Shown here piece by piece: positions 25,653 to 34,626 of a stretch of DNA of 64,000 bases. Every line of letters begins with the position of its first letter. Positions within the stretch are counted from its first letter, which is position 1. The notes beneath the pieces were generated by a model. The model was not told where the DNA came from. It did no database searches and saw nothing but the letters and a program-made list of their open reading frames with translations. This DNA is from Lentisalinibacter salinarum (GTDB lineage Bacteria; Pseudomonadota; Gammaproteobacteria; Steroidobacterales; Woeseiaceae): contig NZ_JAPDRH010000002.1 in the NCBI RefSeq assembly GCF_040706555.1, positions 186,001 through 250,000 on the forward strand, read 5' to 3'. The translations under genes were made by a program, and so were the position numbers.

Positions 25653-27604
25653 GCGCCGGGCGCATCGTCACCACCGATGTACTGGTGATCGGCGGCGGTC
25701 TGGCCGGCGAGCGGGCCGCCATCGAGGCCGCCGCGGCCGGCCAGGAGGTCACGGTGCTCTCCCTCGTGCCGCCGCGCCGCAGCCACAGCTGCGCGGCCCA
25801 GGGCGGCATGCAGGCGGCGCTCGGCAACTGCGTCAAGGCCGAGGGCGACAACCCGGACTGGCACTTTCTGGACACCGTGCGGGGCTCCGACTGGGGCGCC
25901 GACCAGGAGGTGGCGCGCATCTTCGCCGAGGAGGCGCCCGTGGCCGTGCGCGAACTCGCCCACTTCGGCGTGCCATGGACCCGCGTGCGGCCGGGCCGCA
26001 ACACCTATTTCATCAAGGGCGAGCGGGTGGAGATCGACGAGCCCGCCGAGAAGGCCGGGCTGATCATGCACAGGGATTTCGGCGGCACCGCCAAGTGGCG
26101 CGCCTGCTATGCCGCCGCCGGCACCGGCCACGCCGTGCTCTACGCGGTGGACAGCGAGGTGGTGCGTCTCGGCATCACCGTGCGCGACCGCATGGAGGCC
26201 GTCTCCCTGCTCCACAACGGCGACCGCTGCTGGGGCGCCGTGGCCCGGTGCCTGCGCACCGGCCGCCACCTCTCCTTCCTGGCCAAGGCCACGGTCATCG
26301 CCACCGGCGGCTTCGGCCGGGTCTACGGCCAGCACACCACCAACGCCACCATCAACGAGGGCACCGGCGCGGCGATCGCGCTGGCCACGGGCCGGGTGCC
26401 CCTGGGCAACATGGAGGCGATCCAGTTCCATCCCACCGGCCTCGCGCCGAGCGGCATCCTGATCACCGAGGGCTGCCGCGGCGACGGCGGCTACCTGCTG
26501 GACAAGGACGGCGAGCGCTTCATGGTGGAGGCGGAGCCGGAGAAGCAGGAGCTGGCCAGCCGGGACGTCGTCTCCCGCCACATGATGCAGCGCATGCGCG
26601 ACGGCAAGGGTGTGGACACGCCCTACGGGCAGCACCTGTGGCTGGATCTGCGCCACCTCGGGGAGAAGCACCTGCGCACGAAGCTGCGCGAGGTGTGGGA
26701 CATCTGCCGGGACTTCGTCGGCGTGAACCCGGCCGAGGAGCTGATTCCCGTGAAGCCGACCCAGCATTACTCCATGGGCGGCATCCGCACCAACAAGGAC
26801 GGCGAGGCCTACGGCATGCGGGGGCTGTTCGCCGCCGGCGAGGCCGCCTGCTGGGATATGCACGGTTTCAACCGCCTGGGCGGCAACAGCCTCGCCGAGA
26901 CCATCGTCGCCGGGCGCATCGTCGGTCGCCGGGTCGCCGAGTTCGCGGCGGCGGAATCCCTGGATGCGACCACGCGGCTCGCCCTCGACGGCGTGGCGGC
27001 GGCGGAGGCGACGGCCCGCGACTGGCTGGAGCGCAGCGGCGACGGGCCCGGCGTGTTCGAACTCCGCGACGCCATGGGCGAGACGATGATGCACAAGGTC
27101 GGCATATTCCGTAATGGCGGCGAGCTCGAAGAGGCCGTGGTCACGTTCCGCCGGCTGCTGGACGACTGCCGCCGCGCGGTCCTGCGCACGAAGACGCCGG
27201 GCATGAACCCGGAACTCACCTTCGCGCTGAAGCTGGAGGGCATGCTGCGCCTGTCCCTGATCGCAGCCGAAGGCGCGCTGGCCCGCACCGAGAGCCGCGG
27301 CGCCCACTACCGCACCGACTATCCCCACCGCAACGACGCCGACTGGCTGAACCGCACGCTGGCGCGCTGGCCCGAAGGCGCGAGCGAACCCTCGCTGTCC
27401 TACGAGCCGGTGGGACTCATCGACCTGCCGCCGGGCCACCGCGGTTACGGCAGCGACGACCGCGTGGCGATGAGCGAGTCCGTCGAGGCCTACAACGACA
27501 CCGTGGCGGCCAGCCAGAGCGCAGAGGGCCGTCTCCCCACCCGCGAGGAGCCGGGCAGCCGCATGAACTGGGGCCACTGGAAGCAGACCGGAGTGAGCGC
27601 ATGA
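25649..27604 (+). CDS. frdA: Fumarate reductase/succinate dehydrogenase flavoprotein subunit, Wolinella type
   Basis: A 651-residue catalytic subunit that interconverts fumarate and succinate. FAD-binding GGGLAGERAAIEAA is at residues 15-28 and the covalent-FAD histidine is His46 in RSHSCAAQGGMQAALGN. Active-site motifs include the FHPTG histidine, TEGCRGDGG, SRDVVSR and HYSMGGIRT, then CWDMHGFNRLGGNS and RTESRGAHYRTDYP. The sequence follows epsilonproteobacterial FrdA more closely than enterobacterial FrdA or SdhA, notably DTVRGSDWGADQEVARIF and VPWTRVRPG. ATGA overlap with frdC and a 4-base overlap with frdB show tight translational coupling. The direction in vivo (fumarate reduction or succinate oxidation) cannot be read from the sequence. 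Confidence 0.94.
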   Translation: MSAGRIVTTDVLVIGGGLAGERAAIEAAAAGQEVTVLSLVPPRRSHSCAAQGGMQAALGNCVKAEGDNPDWHFLDTVRGSDWGADQEVARIFAEEAPVAVRELAHFGVPWTRVRPGRNTYFIKGERVEIDEPAEKAGLIMHRDFGGTAKWRACYAAAGTGHAVLYAVDSEVVRLGITVRDRMEAVSLLHNGDRCWGAVARCLRTGRHLSFLAKATVIATGGFGRVYGQHTTNATINEGTGAAIALATGRVPLGNMEAIQFHPTGLAPSGILITEGCRGDGGYLLDKDGERFMVEAEPEKQELASRDVVSRHMMQRMRDGKGVDTPYGQHLWLDLRHLGEKHLRTKLREVWDICRDFVGVNPAEELIPVKPTQHYSMGGIRTNKDGEAYGMRGLFAAGEAACWDMHGFNRLGGNSLAETIVAGRIVGRRVAEFAAAESLDATTRLALDGVAAAEATARDWLERSGDGPGVFELRDAMGETMMHKVGIFRNGGELEEAVVTFRRLLDDCRRAVLRTKTPGMNPELTFALKLEGMLRLSLIAAEGALARTESRGAHYRTDYPHRNDADWLNRTLARWPEGASEPSLSYEPVGLIDLPPGHRGYGSDDRVAMSESVEAYNDTVAASQSAEGRLPTREEPGSRMNWGHWKQTGVSA

Positions 27605-28374
27605 GCGAGCAGGCCGAACAAGCCGTCTCCGGACGAAATGTCACGGGGGGCCGGCGGCTCACTTTCGAGATCTTTCGCTACAACCCGGAAGACCCGGCCT
27701 CCGAGCCGCACATCGACACCTTCCAGCTCGAGGAGGCGCCGTACATGTCGCTGTTCCTCGCGCTGAACGAGATCCGCGAGAAACAGGATCCGAGCCTGCA
27801 GTTCGACTTCGTCTGCCGCTCGGCCGTGTGCGGCTCCTGCGCCATGATGGTCAACGGCCGCCCGGCGCTGGGCTGCCGCACCCTCACCCGGGACCTGCCG
27901 GACACCATCCGCCTCTATCCCCTGCCCGTTTTCAAGCTGGTCGGCGATCTCTCGGTGGATACCGGCACGTGGTTTCGCCAGATGGCCGAGCGGGTGGAGA
28001 GCTGGGTGCACGAGCGCCTGCCCTTCGACGAGAACGCCGTCGAGGAACGCATGGACGACGACATCGCCCACGCCATCTACGAGGCCGACCGCTGCATCGA
28101 GTGCGGCTGCTGCATCGCCGCCTGCGGCGTCGCCAACGTCAACAGCGACTTCGCGGGACCTGCCGGCCTGAACCGGGTGGCCCGCTTCATGCTGGATCCC
28201 CGGGATACCCGCGAGGATGCGGACTGGTTCGAGGTCATCGCCAACGAAGACGGTGTGTTCGGCTGCCTGGGCCTGATGGCCTGCCAGGACATCTGCCCGA
28301 AGGAGCTTTCGCTGCTCGAAGTCTACAGCTTCTTGCGGAGGAAGATGCTGGGGGCGGGGCTGGCGAAAAGCTAG
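27601..28374 (+). CDS. frdB: Fumarate reductase/succinate dehydrogenase iron-sulfur subunit
   Basis: A 257-residue electron-transfer subunit. The N-terminal plant-type domain holds the [2Fe-2S] ligands in CRSAVCGSCAMMVNGRPALGC (about residues 72-92). The C-terminal domain holds the [4Fe-4S] set CIECGCCIAAC (about 166-176) and the [3Fe-4S] set with CLGLMACQDICPKE (about 222-236). All cluster cysteines are present. It bridges FrdA to the haems of FrdC on the cytoplasmic side of the inner membrane. Overlaps frdA by 4 bases and ends 7 bases from the convergent CBS gene, with no visible intrinsic terminator. Confidence 0.95.
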   Translation: MSEQAEQAVSGRNVTGGRRLTFEIFRYNPEDPASEPHIDTFQLEEAPYMSLFLALNEIREKQDPSLQFDFVCRSAVCGSCAMMVNGRPALGCRTLTRDLPDTIRLYPLPVFKLVGDLSVDTGTWFRQMAERVESWVHERLPFDENAVEERMDDDIAHAIYEADRCIECGCCIAACGVANVNSDFAGPAGLNRVARFMLDPRDTREDADWFEVIANEDGVFGCLGLMACQDICPKELSLLEVYSFLRRKMLGAGLAKS

Positions 28375-28381
28375 CGTAGGG

Positions 28382-28804
28382 TCACGCCCGGCGCGGCCCG
28401 TCGGCGATGGACATCAGCGCCCGCAGTACGTCCCTGCGGCTGATCTGGCCCACCAGCCGGGTGTCGTCCATCACCGGGAAGCGGCGCAGGCGGGATTCCT
28501 GGAAGCGCCGTGCCAGGTCGATGATGCTCATGTCCGCCGGCACCGTGATGACGTTCTTCGTCATGAATTCGCTGACGCGGCCGCCCCACTCGCCGTGGTA
28601 GCTGGAGTCCAGCGCCACCTTCATGCAGTCGAACTCCGATAGCATGCCCACCAGGTTACCGTGGTGATCGACTACCGGTGCGCCGGCGATGCGCGCCTCC
28701 ACCAGCCTGGCCAGGGCGTCCATCACGTCCATATCCGGCTTCAGGGTGACCAGATTGGCGGCCATCCAGTCCTTTACCAGTACCGATCTCAAAGGCATGT
28801 TCAT
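28382..28804 (-). CDS. Two-CBS-domain protein
   Basis: A 140-residue cytosolic protein made of a tandem CBS pair (Bateman module). First repeat: VKDWMAANLVTLKPDMDVMDALARLVEARIAGAPVVDHHGNLVGMLSEFD; second: VSEFMTKNVITVPADMSIIDLARRFQESRLRRFPVMDDTRLVGQISRRDVLRAL. Such modules bind adenine nucleotides and act as energy or ionic-strength sensors. It starts 19 bases after nqrM on the same strand and is probably the last gene of the nqr operon, so a regulatory role for Nqr or the respiratory chain is possible but unproven. Confidence 0.9.
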   Translation of the reverse strand: MNMPLRSVLVKDWMAANLVTLKPDMDVMDALARLVEARIAGAPVVDHHGNLVGMLSEFDCMKVALDSSYHGEWGGRVSEFMTKNVITVPADMSIIDLARRFQESRLRRFPVMDDTRLVGQISRRDVLRALMSIADGPRRA

Positions 28805-28823
28805 CTCCCCCTCTCGCCGCCCG

Positions 28824-29015
28824 TCAGGCGCCGGCTTCGTTCTTCTTGCGCCGGCACTCGCCCCGGTTGGAGCAGAGCTCGCAGCCGCCGCCGCTGTTCA
28901 GCCCGCCGCAGCTGCCGCTGATCGGCTTGCGGCCGGCCATCACGCCGACCGCCATCGCGAGCATCGCGACGAGGATCACCAGGAAGCTCACGACTGTCAC
29001 CAGTATCGTCGACAT
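28824..29015 (-). CDS. nqrM: Na+-translocating NADH:quinone reductase maturation factor NqrM
   Basis: A 63-residue membrane protein of the DUF539/NqrM family. One N-terminal transmembrane helix (STILVTVVSFLVILVAMLAMAVGVMAG) is followed by the conserved four-cysteine motif GSCGGLN...CELC...C. NqrM delivers iron to the Fe-Cys4 centre formed by NqrD and NqrE. The start at 29015 (MSTILV) is chosen over an upstream in-frame start that would add an Arg-rich leader. It overlaps the end of apbE, the usual apbE-nqrM order. Confidence 0.92.
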   Translation of the reverse strand: MSTILVTVVSFLVILVAMLAMAVGVMAGRKPISGSCGGLNSGGGCELCSNRGECRRKKNEAGA

Positions 29016-30049
29016 CACATTACCTCTCTCTCGGCGAAGGCCGACGTCCACCGGGCCATCACGCCATCGCCGCTGTGCACAACGAAATACGCCGCGATCC
29101 CGCTCCGTTCGGCCATCTCGCCGCCGGCCTCCGGCCCCAGCACCAGCAGGGCCGTGGCCAGCGCGTCCGCCAGGGCCGCACTCTCGTCCAGCACCGTCAC
29201 CGATACCAGATCATGTGATACAGGCCAGCCGGTGCGCGGGTCAATAGTATGGGAATAGCGCTCTCCTTCATATTCGAAGAAGTTGCGGTAGTCCCCCGAA
29301 GTTGCAATAGCCGTGTCGGTGACATTGAGCACCCGGTGCACTTCCCGGCCCGCCGCCAGCGGGTCTTCCACGGCCACGGTCCAGCGCTCGCCGCGGCGGT
29401 TGTGGCCGGCCACGCGCAGCTCGCCGCCCACCTCGATCAGGTAATTGTCGATCGCCGCCTGCTCCAGCACCGCAGCCACCCGGTCCACGGCATGCCCCTT
29501 GGCGATGCCGGAGAGGTCGACGGCTACATCGGCGCTGGTCTTGCGCAGCGCCGGCGGCTCCTCCCGGCTCTCCAGCGCCCCGTCGCCCACCCGCGCCAGC
29601 GCCGCCGCGATCTCGGCTTCCTCGGGCGGGGTCACCCGCACCGGGTCGGGACCGAAGCCCCAGAGATCCACCACCGGGCCGACGGTGATATCGAAGGCGC
29701 CACTGCTCATGCGGCTCACCGCCCGGGCCATCGCGACCAGGGCCGCCGTGTCTTCCGACACCGGGAACCACTCTCCGGGCGGCGCGGCGTTGAACAGCGA
29801 CACCTCGGAGTCGTCCCGCCAGGTGGACATGCGCCGGTTGACGTCCTCGAGCGCGAGCTGGATGCGCCGGGTGATCTCGTCGATGGCCAGCTCGTCCGGC
29901 GGATCGACGATGCGCACGCTGTACGTCGTGCCCATGGTCGCCCCGGTGATGCGCGCCTCGGGCGTGCCCTCGTCCCCGCCGCAGCCGGCCAGCGCCAGCG
30001 CCGCCAGCAGGAGCGGTAGCAATGCGAAGCGCTGTAGCCTCGCGGCCAC
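29015..30049 (-). CDS. apbE: FAD:protein FMN transferase
   Basis: A 344-residue lipoprotein flavin transferase. A signal peptide with lipobox LALAGC is followed by the ApbE domain: MGTTYSVRIV, DITVGPVVDLWGFGP, VDLSGIAKGHAVDRVAAVL, YLIEVGGELRVAG and the C-terminal SHTIDPRTGWPV. It transfers FMN from FAD to a threonine in D-x-x-[ST]-G-A-T motifs, here the targets being NqrB and NqrC encoded in the same operon. Acts on the periplasmic side. Starts 5 bases after nqrF and overlaps nqrM. Confidence 0.95.
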   Translation of the reverse strand: MAARLQRFALLPLLLAALALAGCGGDEGTPEARITGATMGTTYSVRIVDPPDELAIDEITRRIQLALEDVNRRMSTWRDDSEVSLFNAAPPGEWFPVSEDTAALVAMARAVSRMSSGAFDITVGPVVDLWGFGPDPVRVTPPEEAEIAAALARVGDGALESREEPPALRKTSADVAVDLSGIAKGHAVDRVAAVLEQAAIDNYLIEVGGELRVAGHNRRGERWTVAVEDPLAAGREVHRVLNVTDTAIATSGDYRNFFEYEGERYSHTIDPRTGWPVSHDLVSVTVLDESAALADALATALLVLGPEAGGEMAERSGIAAYFVVHSGDGVMARWTSAFAEREVM

Positions 30050-30053
30050 CGGC

Positions 30054-31295
30054 TCAGCCGCCGAAATCGTCGAGCATGATGTTCTCGCGCTCGACCCCGA
30101 GGTCCTCCAGCATCTTGATCACGGCGGCATTCATCATGGGCGGACCGCACAGGTAGTACTCGCAGTCCTCGGGAGCCGGATGGTCTTTCAGGTACTGCTC
30201 GTACAGCACCTCGTGGATGAAGCCGGTGGGCCCCTCCCACTCGTCCTCGGGCAGCGGATCGGACAGCGCCACGTACCAGTCGAAGTTGTCGTTCTCCGCG
30301 GCCAGGCGGTCGAAGTCCTCCACGTAGAACATCTCCCGCTTGCTGCGGGCGCCGTACCAGAAGGTCATCTTGCGGTCGGTATGGATGCGTTCCAGCTGAT
30401 CGAAGATGTGGGCGCGCATGGGCGCCATGCCGGCACCGCCGCCGACGAAGACCATCTCCGCCTTCGTGTCCCTGGCGAAGAAATCGCCGAACGGCCCGGA
30501 GATGGTGACCGGGTCGCCGGGTTTCAGCGAGAAGATCCACGAGGAGACGATGCCGGGCGGGATATCCTTGTCGGCGCCCGGCGGCGGCGTCGCGATGCGC
30601 ACGTTCAGCATCACGATGCCCTTCTCCAGCGGGAAGTTCGCCATGGAGTAGGCGCGCTCCACCTTCTCCTTGGTGTGCGACTCGTAGCGCCAGAGGTCGT
30701 AGCGGTCCCAGTCGTCGCGGAAGCGCTCCTCCACGTCGAAGTCGCTGAATTTCACGTCATGGGGCGGGCACTCGATCTGGACGTAGCCGCCGGCGCGGAA
30801 GTCGAGTTCCTCGCCCTCGGGCAGGGCCAGCTTCAGCTCCTTGATGAAGGTGGCCACGTTGTGGTTCGAGACCACCTTGCAGTCGAGTTTGCGCACGCCG
30901 AACACCTCGTCCGGCACGCGCACCTCCATGTCCTGCTTCACGGTGACCTGGCAGGACAGGCGGCAGTCCTCGTCCATCTCACGACGGGACAGGATCGAGG
31001 CCTCCGTAGGCAGCGCGGCACCGCCACCGGAGAGTACCTGGATCTTGCACTGGCCGCAGGTGCCCTTGCCGCCGCAGGCCGAGGCGATGAACAGTCCGGA
31101 ATCGGCCAGCCCGCCGAGGAGCTTCACGCCCACCGGCATATCCAGGTGGCGCTCGCCATTGACGAGGACGTCCACCTCGCCCGTGGCAACGAGCTTGCGC
31201 CGTGCGAGCAGGATGACCGTCACCAGTACCAGGATGATGGCCGTGAACAGAGCCACCCCGAGTGAAATCTGCAGTGTCGCGCTGGAAGCCGTCAT
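30054..31295 (-). CDS. nqrF: Na+-translocating NADH:quinone reductase subunit F
   Basis: A 413-residue NADH-oxidising subunit. One N-terminal helix (ISLGVALFTAIILVLVTVILLAR) anchors it; a ferredoxin-like domain carries the [2Fe-2S] ligands CGGKGTCGQC plus CRLSC (about residues 70-112); a ferredoxin-reductase domain follows with FAD-binding RAYSMANFP and NAD-binding FVGGGAGMAPMRAHIFDQ and YLCGPPMMN. The start at 31295 overlaps the nqrE stop; the longer open frame upstream is the shadow of nqrE. Feeds electrons from NADH into the sodium pump. Confidence 0.96.
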   Translation of the reverse strand: MTASSATLQISLGVALFTAIILVLVTVILLARRKLVATGEVDVLVNGERHLDMPVGVKLLGGLADSGLFIASACGGKGTCGQCKIQVLSGGGAALPTEASILSRREMDEDCRLSCQVTVKQDMEVRVPDEVFGVRKLDCKVVSNHNVATFIKELKLALPEGEELDFRAGGYVQIECPPHDVKFSDFDVEERFRDDWDRYDLWRYESHTKEKVERAYSMANFPLEKGIVMLNVRIATPPPGADKDIPPGIVSSWIFSLKPGDPVTISGPFGDFFARDTKAEMVFVGGGAGMAPMRAHIFDQLERIHTDRKMTFWYGARSKREMFYVEDFDRLAAENDNFDWYVALSDPLPEDEWEGPTGFIHEVLYEQYLKDHPAPEDCEYYLCGPPMMNAAVIKMLEDLGVERENIMLDDFGG

Positions 31296-31906
31296 CAGAG
31301 CTGTATCCCGGAGAAGCCCATGAAACCGAGCGACATCAGCCCGGTGATGATGAAGGTGATGCCGAGGCCCTGCAGCCCGTCGGGCACGTCGCTGTACTTC
31401 AGCTTCTCCCGGATGCCGGCCAGGGCAACGATGGCGAGCGCCCAGCCCACGCCGCTGCCGAATCCGTACACGGCAGACTCGGAAAAGGTGTAGTCGCGCT
31501 CCACCATGAACAACGTGCCGCCGAGGATGGCGCAGTTCACCGTGATCAGCGGCAGGAAAATACCGAGGGCGTTGTAGAGGGCGGGCACGTAGCGATCGAG
31601 CGTCATCTCCAGGATCTGCACCAGCGCGGCGATCACACCGATATAGCTCACCAGGCCCAGGAAGGAGAGGTCGACGTCCGGCAGCCCGGCCCAGGCCAGT
31701 GCCCCCTCGGCCAGGAAGACGTTGTAGATCAGGTTGTTCACCGGCACCGTGATGCTCTGCACCGCGACCACGGCCAGGCCGAGGCCGAGCGCCGTCTCGA
31801 TCTTCTTCGAGACCGCCAGGAAGGTGCACATGCCGAGGAAGAAGGCGAGCGCCAGGTTCTCGACGAAGATCGCTTTGACGAGGAGGTTCAGATGGGCTTC
31901 CATCAC
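31295..31906 (-). CDS. nqrE: Na+-translocating NADH:quinone reductase subunit E
   Basis: A 203-residue integral membrane subunit with six helices, homologous to RnfA. Conserved segments include FVENLALAFFLGMCTFLAVSKK, with the cysteine that helps bind the intramembrane Fe, and TVNCAILGGTLFMVERDY with the second. Together with NqrD it forms the Fe-Cys4 site and part of the sodium path. Start either of two consecutive ATG codons at 31906/31903. Overlaps nqrD and nqrF. Confidence 0.95.
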   Translation of the reverse strand: MMEAHLNLLVKAIFVENLALAFFLGMCTFLAVSKKIETALGLGLAVVAVQSITVPVNNLIYNVFLAEGALAWAGLPDVDLSFLGLVSYIGVIAALVQILEMTLDRYVPALYNALGIFLPLITVNCAILGGTLFMVERDYTFSESAVYGFGSGVGWALAIVALAGIREKLKYSDVPDGLQGLGITFIITGLMSLGFMGFSGIQL

Positions 31907-32565
31907 ATCACCTCCGTCCGATGCACTTCATGGATCTGGAACTCCGGCTCCTCCTTCTGCTCCGGTTTCCAGCTGCGGATGGCCCAGATCAGCATGCCGA
32001 TGATGAAGAATGCGCTCGGCGGCAGCAGCATCATGCCATTGCGCTCGTACCAGCCACCTTCGCTGATCAGCGGCAGTATCTGGACGCCGAGCAGCGTGCC
32101 GGCGCCGAACAGCTCGCGTACCACGGCCACCGCTATCAGGATGATGCTGTAGCCGAGCCCGTTGCCGAGGCCGTCCAGGAAGCTCATGCCGACGCCATTC
32201 TTCATGGCGAACGCCTCGGCGCGGCCCAGCACGATGCAGTTGGTGATGATCAGCCCGACGAATACCGACAGCTGGCGGCTGGCGTCGAAGGCGAAGGCCC
32301 TCAGCGCCTCGTCCACCATGATCACCAGCGAGGCGATGATGGTCATCTGCACGATGATGCGGATGTTGGACGGGATGCGGTTACGAATCAGGCTCACGCC
32401 CGCATTGGCGAAAGCGGCGACGCTGGTCAGCGCGAGACACATCAGCAGCGTCGGCGCCAGCGAGGTGGTGACGGCGAGCGCCGAACAGATGCCGAGCACC
32501 TGCAGCGTGATCGGGTTGTTGTCGACCAACGGATCCAGGATGACTTTCTTCGCTTCTCCGTTCAT
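31903..32565 (-). CDS. nqrD: Na+-translocating NADH:quinone reductase subunit D
   Basis: A 220-residue integral membrane subunit with six helices, homologous to RnfE. Family motifs: VQVLGICSALAVTTSLAPTLLMCLALT-like start (here NNPITLQVLGICSALAVTTS), VGLIITNCIVLGRAEAFAMKNGV with a conserved Fe-binding cysteine, and FLDGLGNGLGYSIILIAVAVVRELFG. Translationally coupled by short overlaps to nqrC upstream and nqrE downstream. Confidence 0.95.
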   Translation of the reverse strand: MNGEAKKVILDPLVDNNPITLQVLGICSALAVTTSLAPTLLMCLALTSVAAFANAGVSLIRNRIPSNIRIIVQMTIIASLVIMVDEALRAFAFDASRQLSVFVGLIITNCIVLGRAEAFAMKNGVGMSFLDGLGNGLGYSIILIAVAVVRELFGAGTLLGVQILPLISEGGWYERNGMMLLPPSAFFIIGMLIWAIRSWKPEQKEEPEFQIHEVHRTEVM

Positions 32566-33422
32566 GACTGCTCCACGCTGCGTCTCCAGACCTTCTCCAG
32601 GTAGGGCCGGTAGGCATCATCGCTCATCCAGTAATGCAGCAGGTTGGTTACGCCACGGGAAGTCAGCGTCGACCCCGAGATGCCGTCCACCTGGAATATG
32701 GCGGCACCGCCCCTCGCAGTGGCGCCCGTCCAGCCGGCGGCGGCGCCCACCGTGCCCTTGGCCACACGGATGCGGATGTCCCCCTCCTCGTCATAGATGC
32801 GTTTGCCGGGCCAGTTGGCGAGCCATTGCTCGTTGTCCACTTCGCCGCCGAGCCCCGGCGTCTCGGCGTGCTTGTAAAACTTCAGGGCCTGTACCGTGCT
32901 GCCGTCGGGACCGAGGGCGATGAAGCCGTACATGGTGGACCACAGCCCCATGCCGTAGACCGGCAGGATCACCGTCTCCATTCCGCCCGCCTCGTCGCGC
33001 AGGACGTAGACCTCGGCATATTTGGCCCGGCGGCCGATACCGGCGATGTCTTTCGCGGCCGGGATATCGACGGACATCGCAGGGTCGTTGGCCGCCTCGA
33101 TCATGTCGTATCCAGCCGGATCGATCTCGTCGTGGTATTCGCCGGTGGCCAGATCCACGATGTGGGTCTCGACCATCCCGAAGCGCTCCTCGATGTCGAT
33201 ACCCGGCTCCAGCAGGCCCGCCACCAGCAGTACGTTCTTCTTCATGTTCAGCGCTTCGTTGCGCTCCTGCATCGGTTTCAGTATCACCGCCGTGGCGGAG
33301 ACCAGCACCGAGCAGACCAGAGACAGGCTCACCGCGACGATGAGCACGTTCTTGATGCTCTCCCGGTTGAACCCCTTGCGGGCGCCGCGGCCGGCGTCCT
33401 GGGCCTTGCGCTCCTCAGACAC
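32562..33422 (-). CDS. nqrC: Na+-translocating NADH:quinone reductase subunit C
   Basis: A 286-residue subunit with one N-terminal helix (NVLIVAVSLSLVCSVLVSATAVIL) and a periplasmic flavodomain carrying covalent FMN. The flavinylation motif is DGISGST, Thr252, where the usual A of SGAT is Ser; this conservative change should still be read by ApbE. KFYKHAETPGLGGEV is the other family hallmark. Overlaps nqrB and nqrD by a few bases. Confidence 0.95.
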   Translation of the reverse strand: MSEERKAQDAGRGARKGFNRESIKNVLIVAVSLSLVCSVLVSATAVILKPMQERNEALNMKKNVLLVAGLLEPGIDIEERFGMVETHIVDLATGEYHDEIDPAGYDMIEAANDPAMSVDIPAAKDIAGIGRRAKYAEVYVLRDEAGGMETVILPVYGMGLWSTMYGFIALGPDGSTVQALKFYKHAETPGLGGEVDNEQWLANWPGKRIYDEEGDIRIRVAKGTVGAAAGWTGATARGGAAIFQVDGISGSTLTSRGVTNLLHYWMSDDAYRPYLEKVWRRSVEQS

Positions 33423-34626
33423 TGCGTTTCAACCTCCGCTTGATGTTGGCCTGCACGACGAAATAGTCGATGACAGGCGCAAAAATGTTGCCGAACAGGA
33501 TGGCCAGCATGATCCCTTCCGGGTAGGCCGGGTTGACCACCCGGATCAGCACCGTCAGCACGCCGATAAGGATGGCGTAGATCCATCTCCCCGTATCCGT
33601 CTGCGCTGCGCTCACCGGGTCGGTGGCCATGAACACGGCGCCGAACAGGAAGCCGCCGGTGACCAGGTGCCAGTGCCAGGGCATGGCGAGCATCGGATTC
33701 GAGCTCGCATCCATCTGGTTGAACAGCAGCACCGGCACGATGAGGCCGATGATGCAGCCGACGATGATCCGCCAGGAGGCGATGCCGGTGTAGATCAGTA
33801 TGGCGGCACCGATCAGGCAGGCCAGTGCCGAGGTCTCGCCGATGGAGCCCTGGATGGAGCCGACGAAGGCCTGGGTCCAGGTGACGCCCGCCTCGGCGAT
33901 GCCGGCCATGCCGTCGATGGCGGCGAGGCCGAGCGGCGTCGCCCCGGTAAAGCCCTCCGCTGCCGTCCACACCGCGTCGCCGGACATCTGCACCGGATAC
34001 GCGAAGTACAGGAAGGCACGGCCGGTGAGCGCCGGGTTCAGGAAATTCTTGCCGGTGCCGCCGAAGACCTCCTTGCCGATCACCACGCCGAAGCTGATGC
34101 CGAGCGCGGCCTGCCACAGCGGCGTGGTGGGCGCGAGGATCAGCGCATACAGCAGCGAGGTGACGAGGAAACCCTCGTTGATCTCGTGGTTGCGGATGCC
34201 GGCGAATATCACTTCCCAGAGACCGCCCGCGGCCAGCGTGACGACGTAGAGCGGCAGGAAGAAGGCCATGCCGTACATGAAGTTGTCGTAGAAGCTCGCC
34301 GGATCGTAGCCGACGCCGAGCAGCGCGAGCACGGCGCCGCGCCAGCCGTCCAGCCCGGCTACGCCCATGTCCGCCATGGCCGTGTTGGCCTGCAGTCCCA
34401 GGTTCCACATGCCCACCAGCGCGCAGGGGGTCACGGCGAACACCACCATGATCATCACCCGCTTCAGGTCCAGCGCGTCGCGCACGTGGGGCGCGCTGCG
34501 GGTGACGTCCGAAGGGGTATAGAGCAGCGTGTCCACCATCTCGTAGAGGGCGTAGTACTTCTCGTAGCGCCCGCCCTTGGCGAACAGGGGGTGCAGCCGG
34601 TCCAGGAATCGCCGCAATGGTTTCAT
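33415..34626 (-). CDS. nqrB: Na+-translocating NADH:quinone reductase subunit B
   Basis: A 403-residue membrane subunit with about ten helices, carrying covalent FMN and riboflavin and contributing the main sodium channel. The flavinylation site is EGFTGATPLG, Thr near residue 230. FGGTGKNFLNPALTGRAFLYFAYPVQMSGD and the C-terminal MLAILFGNIFAPVIDYFVVQANIKRR are typical. Its ATG overlaps the nqrA stop codon (ATGA). Confidence 0.96.
   Translation of the reverse strand: MKPLRRFLDRLHPLFAKGGRYEKYYALYEMVDTLLYTPSDVTRSAPHVRDALDLKRVMIMVVFAVTPCALVGMWNLGLQANTAMADMGVAGLDGWRGAVLALLGVGYDPASFYDNFMYGMAFFLPLYVVTLAAGGLWEVIFAGIRNHEINEGFLVTSLLYALILAPTTPLWQAALGISFGVVIGKEVFGGTGKNFLNPALTGRAFLYFAYPVQMSGDAVWTAAEGFTGATPLGLAAIDGMAGIAEAGVTWTQAFVGSIQGSIGETSALACLIGAAILIYTGIASWRIIVGCIIGLIVPVLLFNQMDASSNPMLAMPWHWHLVTGGFLFGAVFMATDPVSAAQTDTGRWIYAILIGVLTVLIRVVNPAYPEGIMLAILFGNIFAPVIDYFVVQANIKRRLKRSV

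Noticed and set aside
25538..27577. 679-codon minus-strand open frame opposite frdA
   Set aside because: Composition typical of antisense in GC-rich DNA; frdA shows full family conservation.
31296..31829. N-terminal extension of the nqrF frame
   Set aside because: Overlaps nqrE completely; the true NqrF start (MTASSATLQ) at 31295 gives the normal length and membrane anchor.
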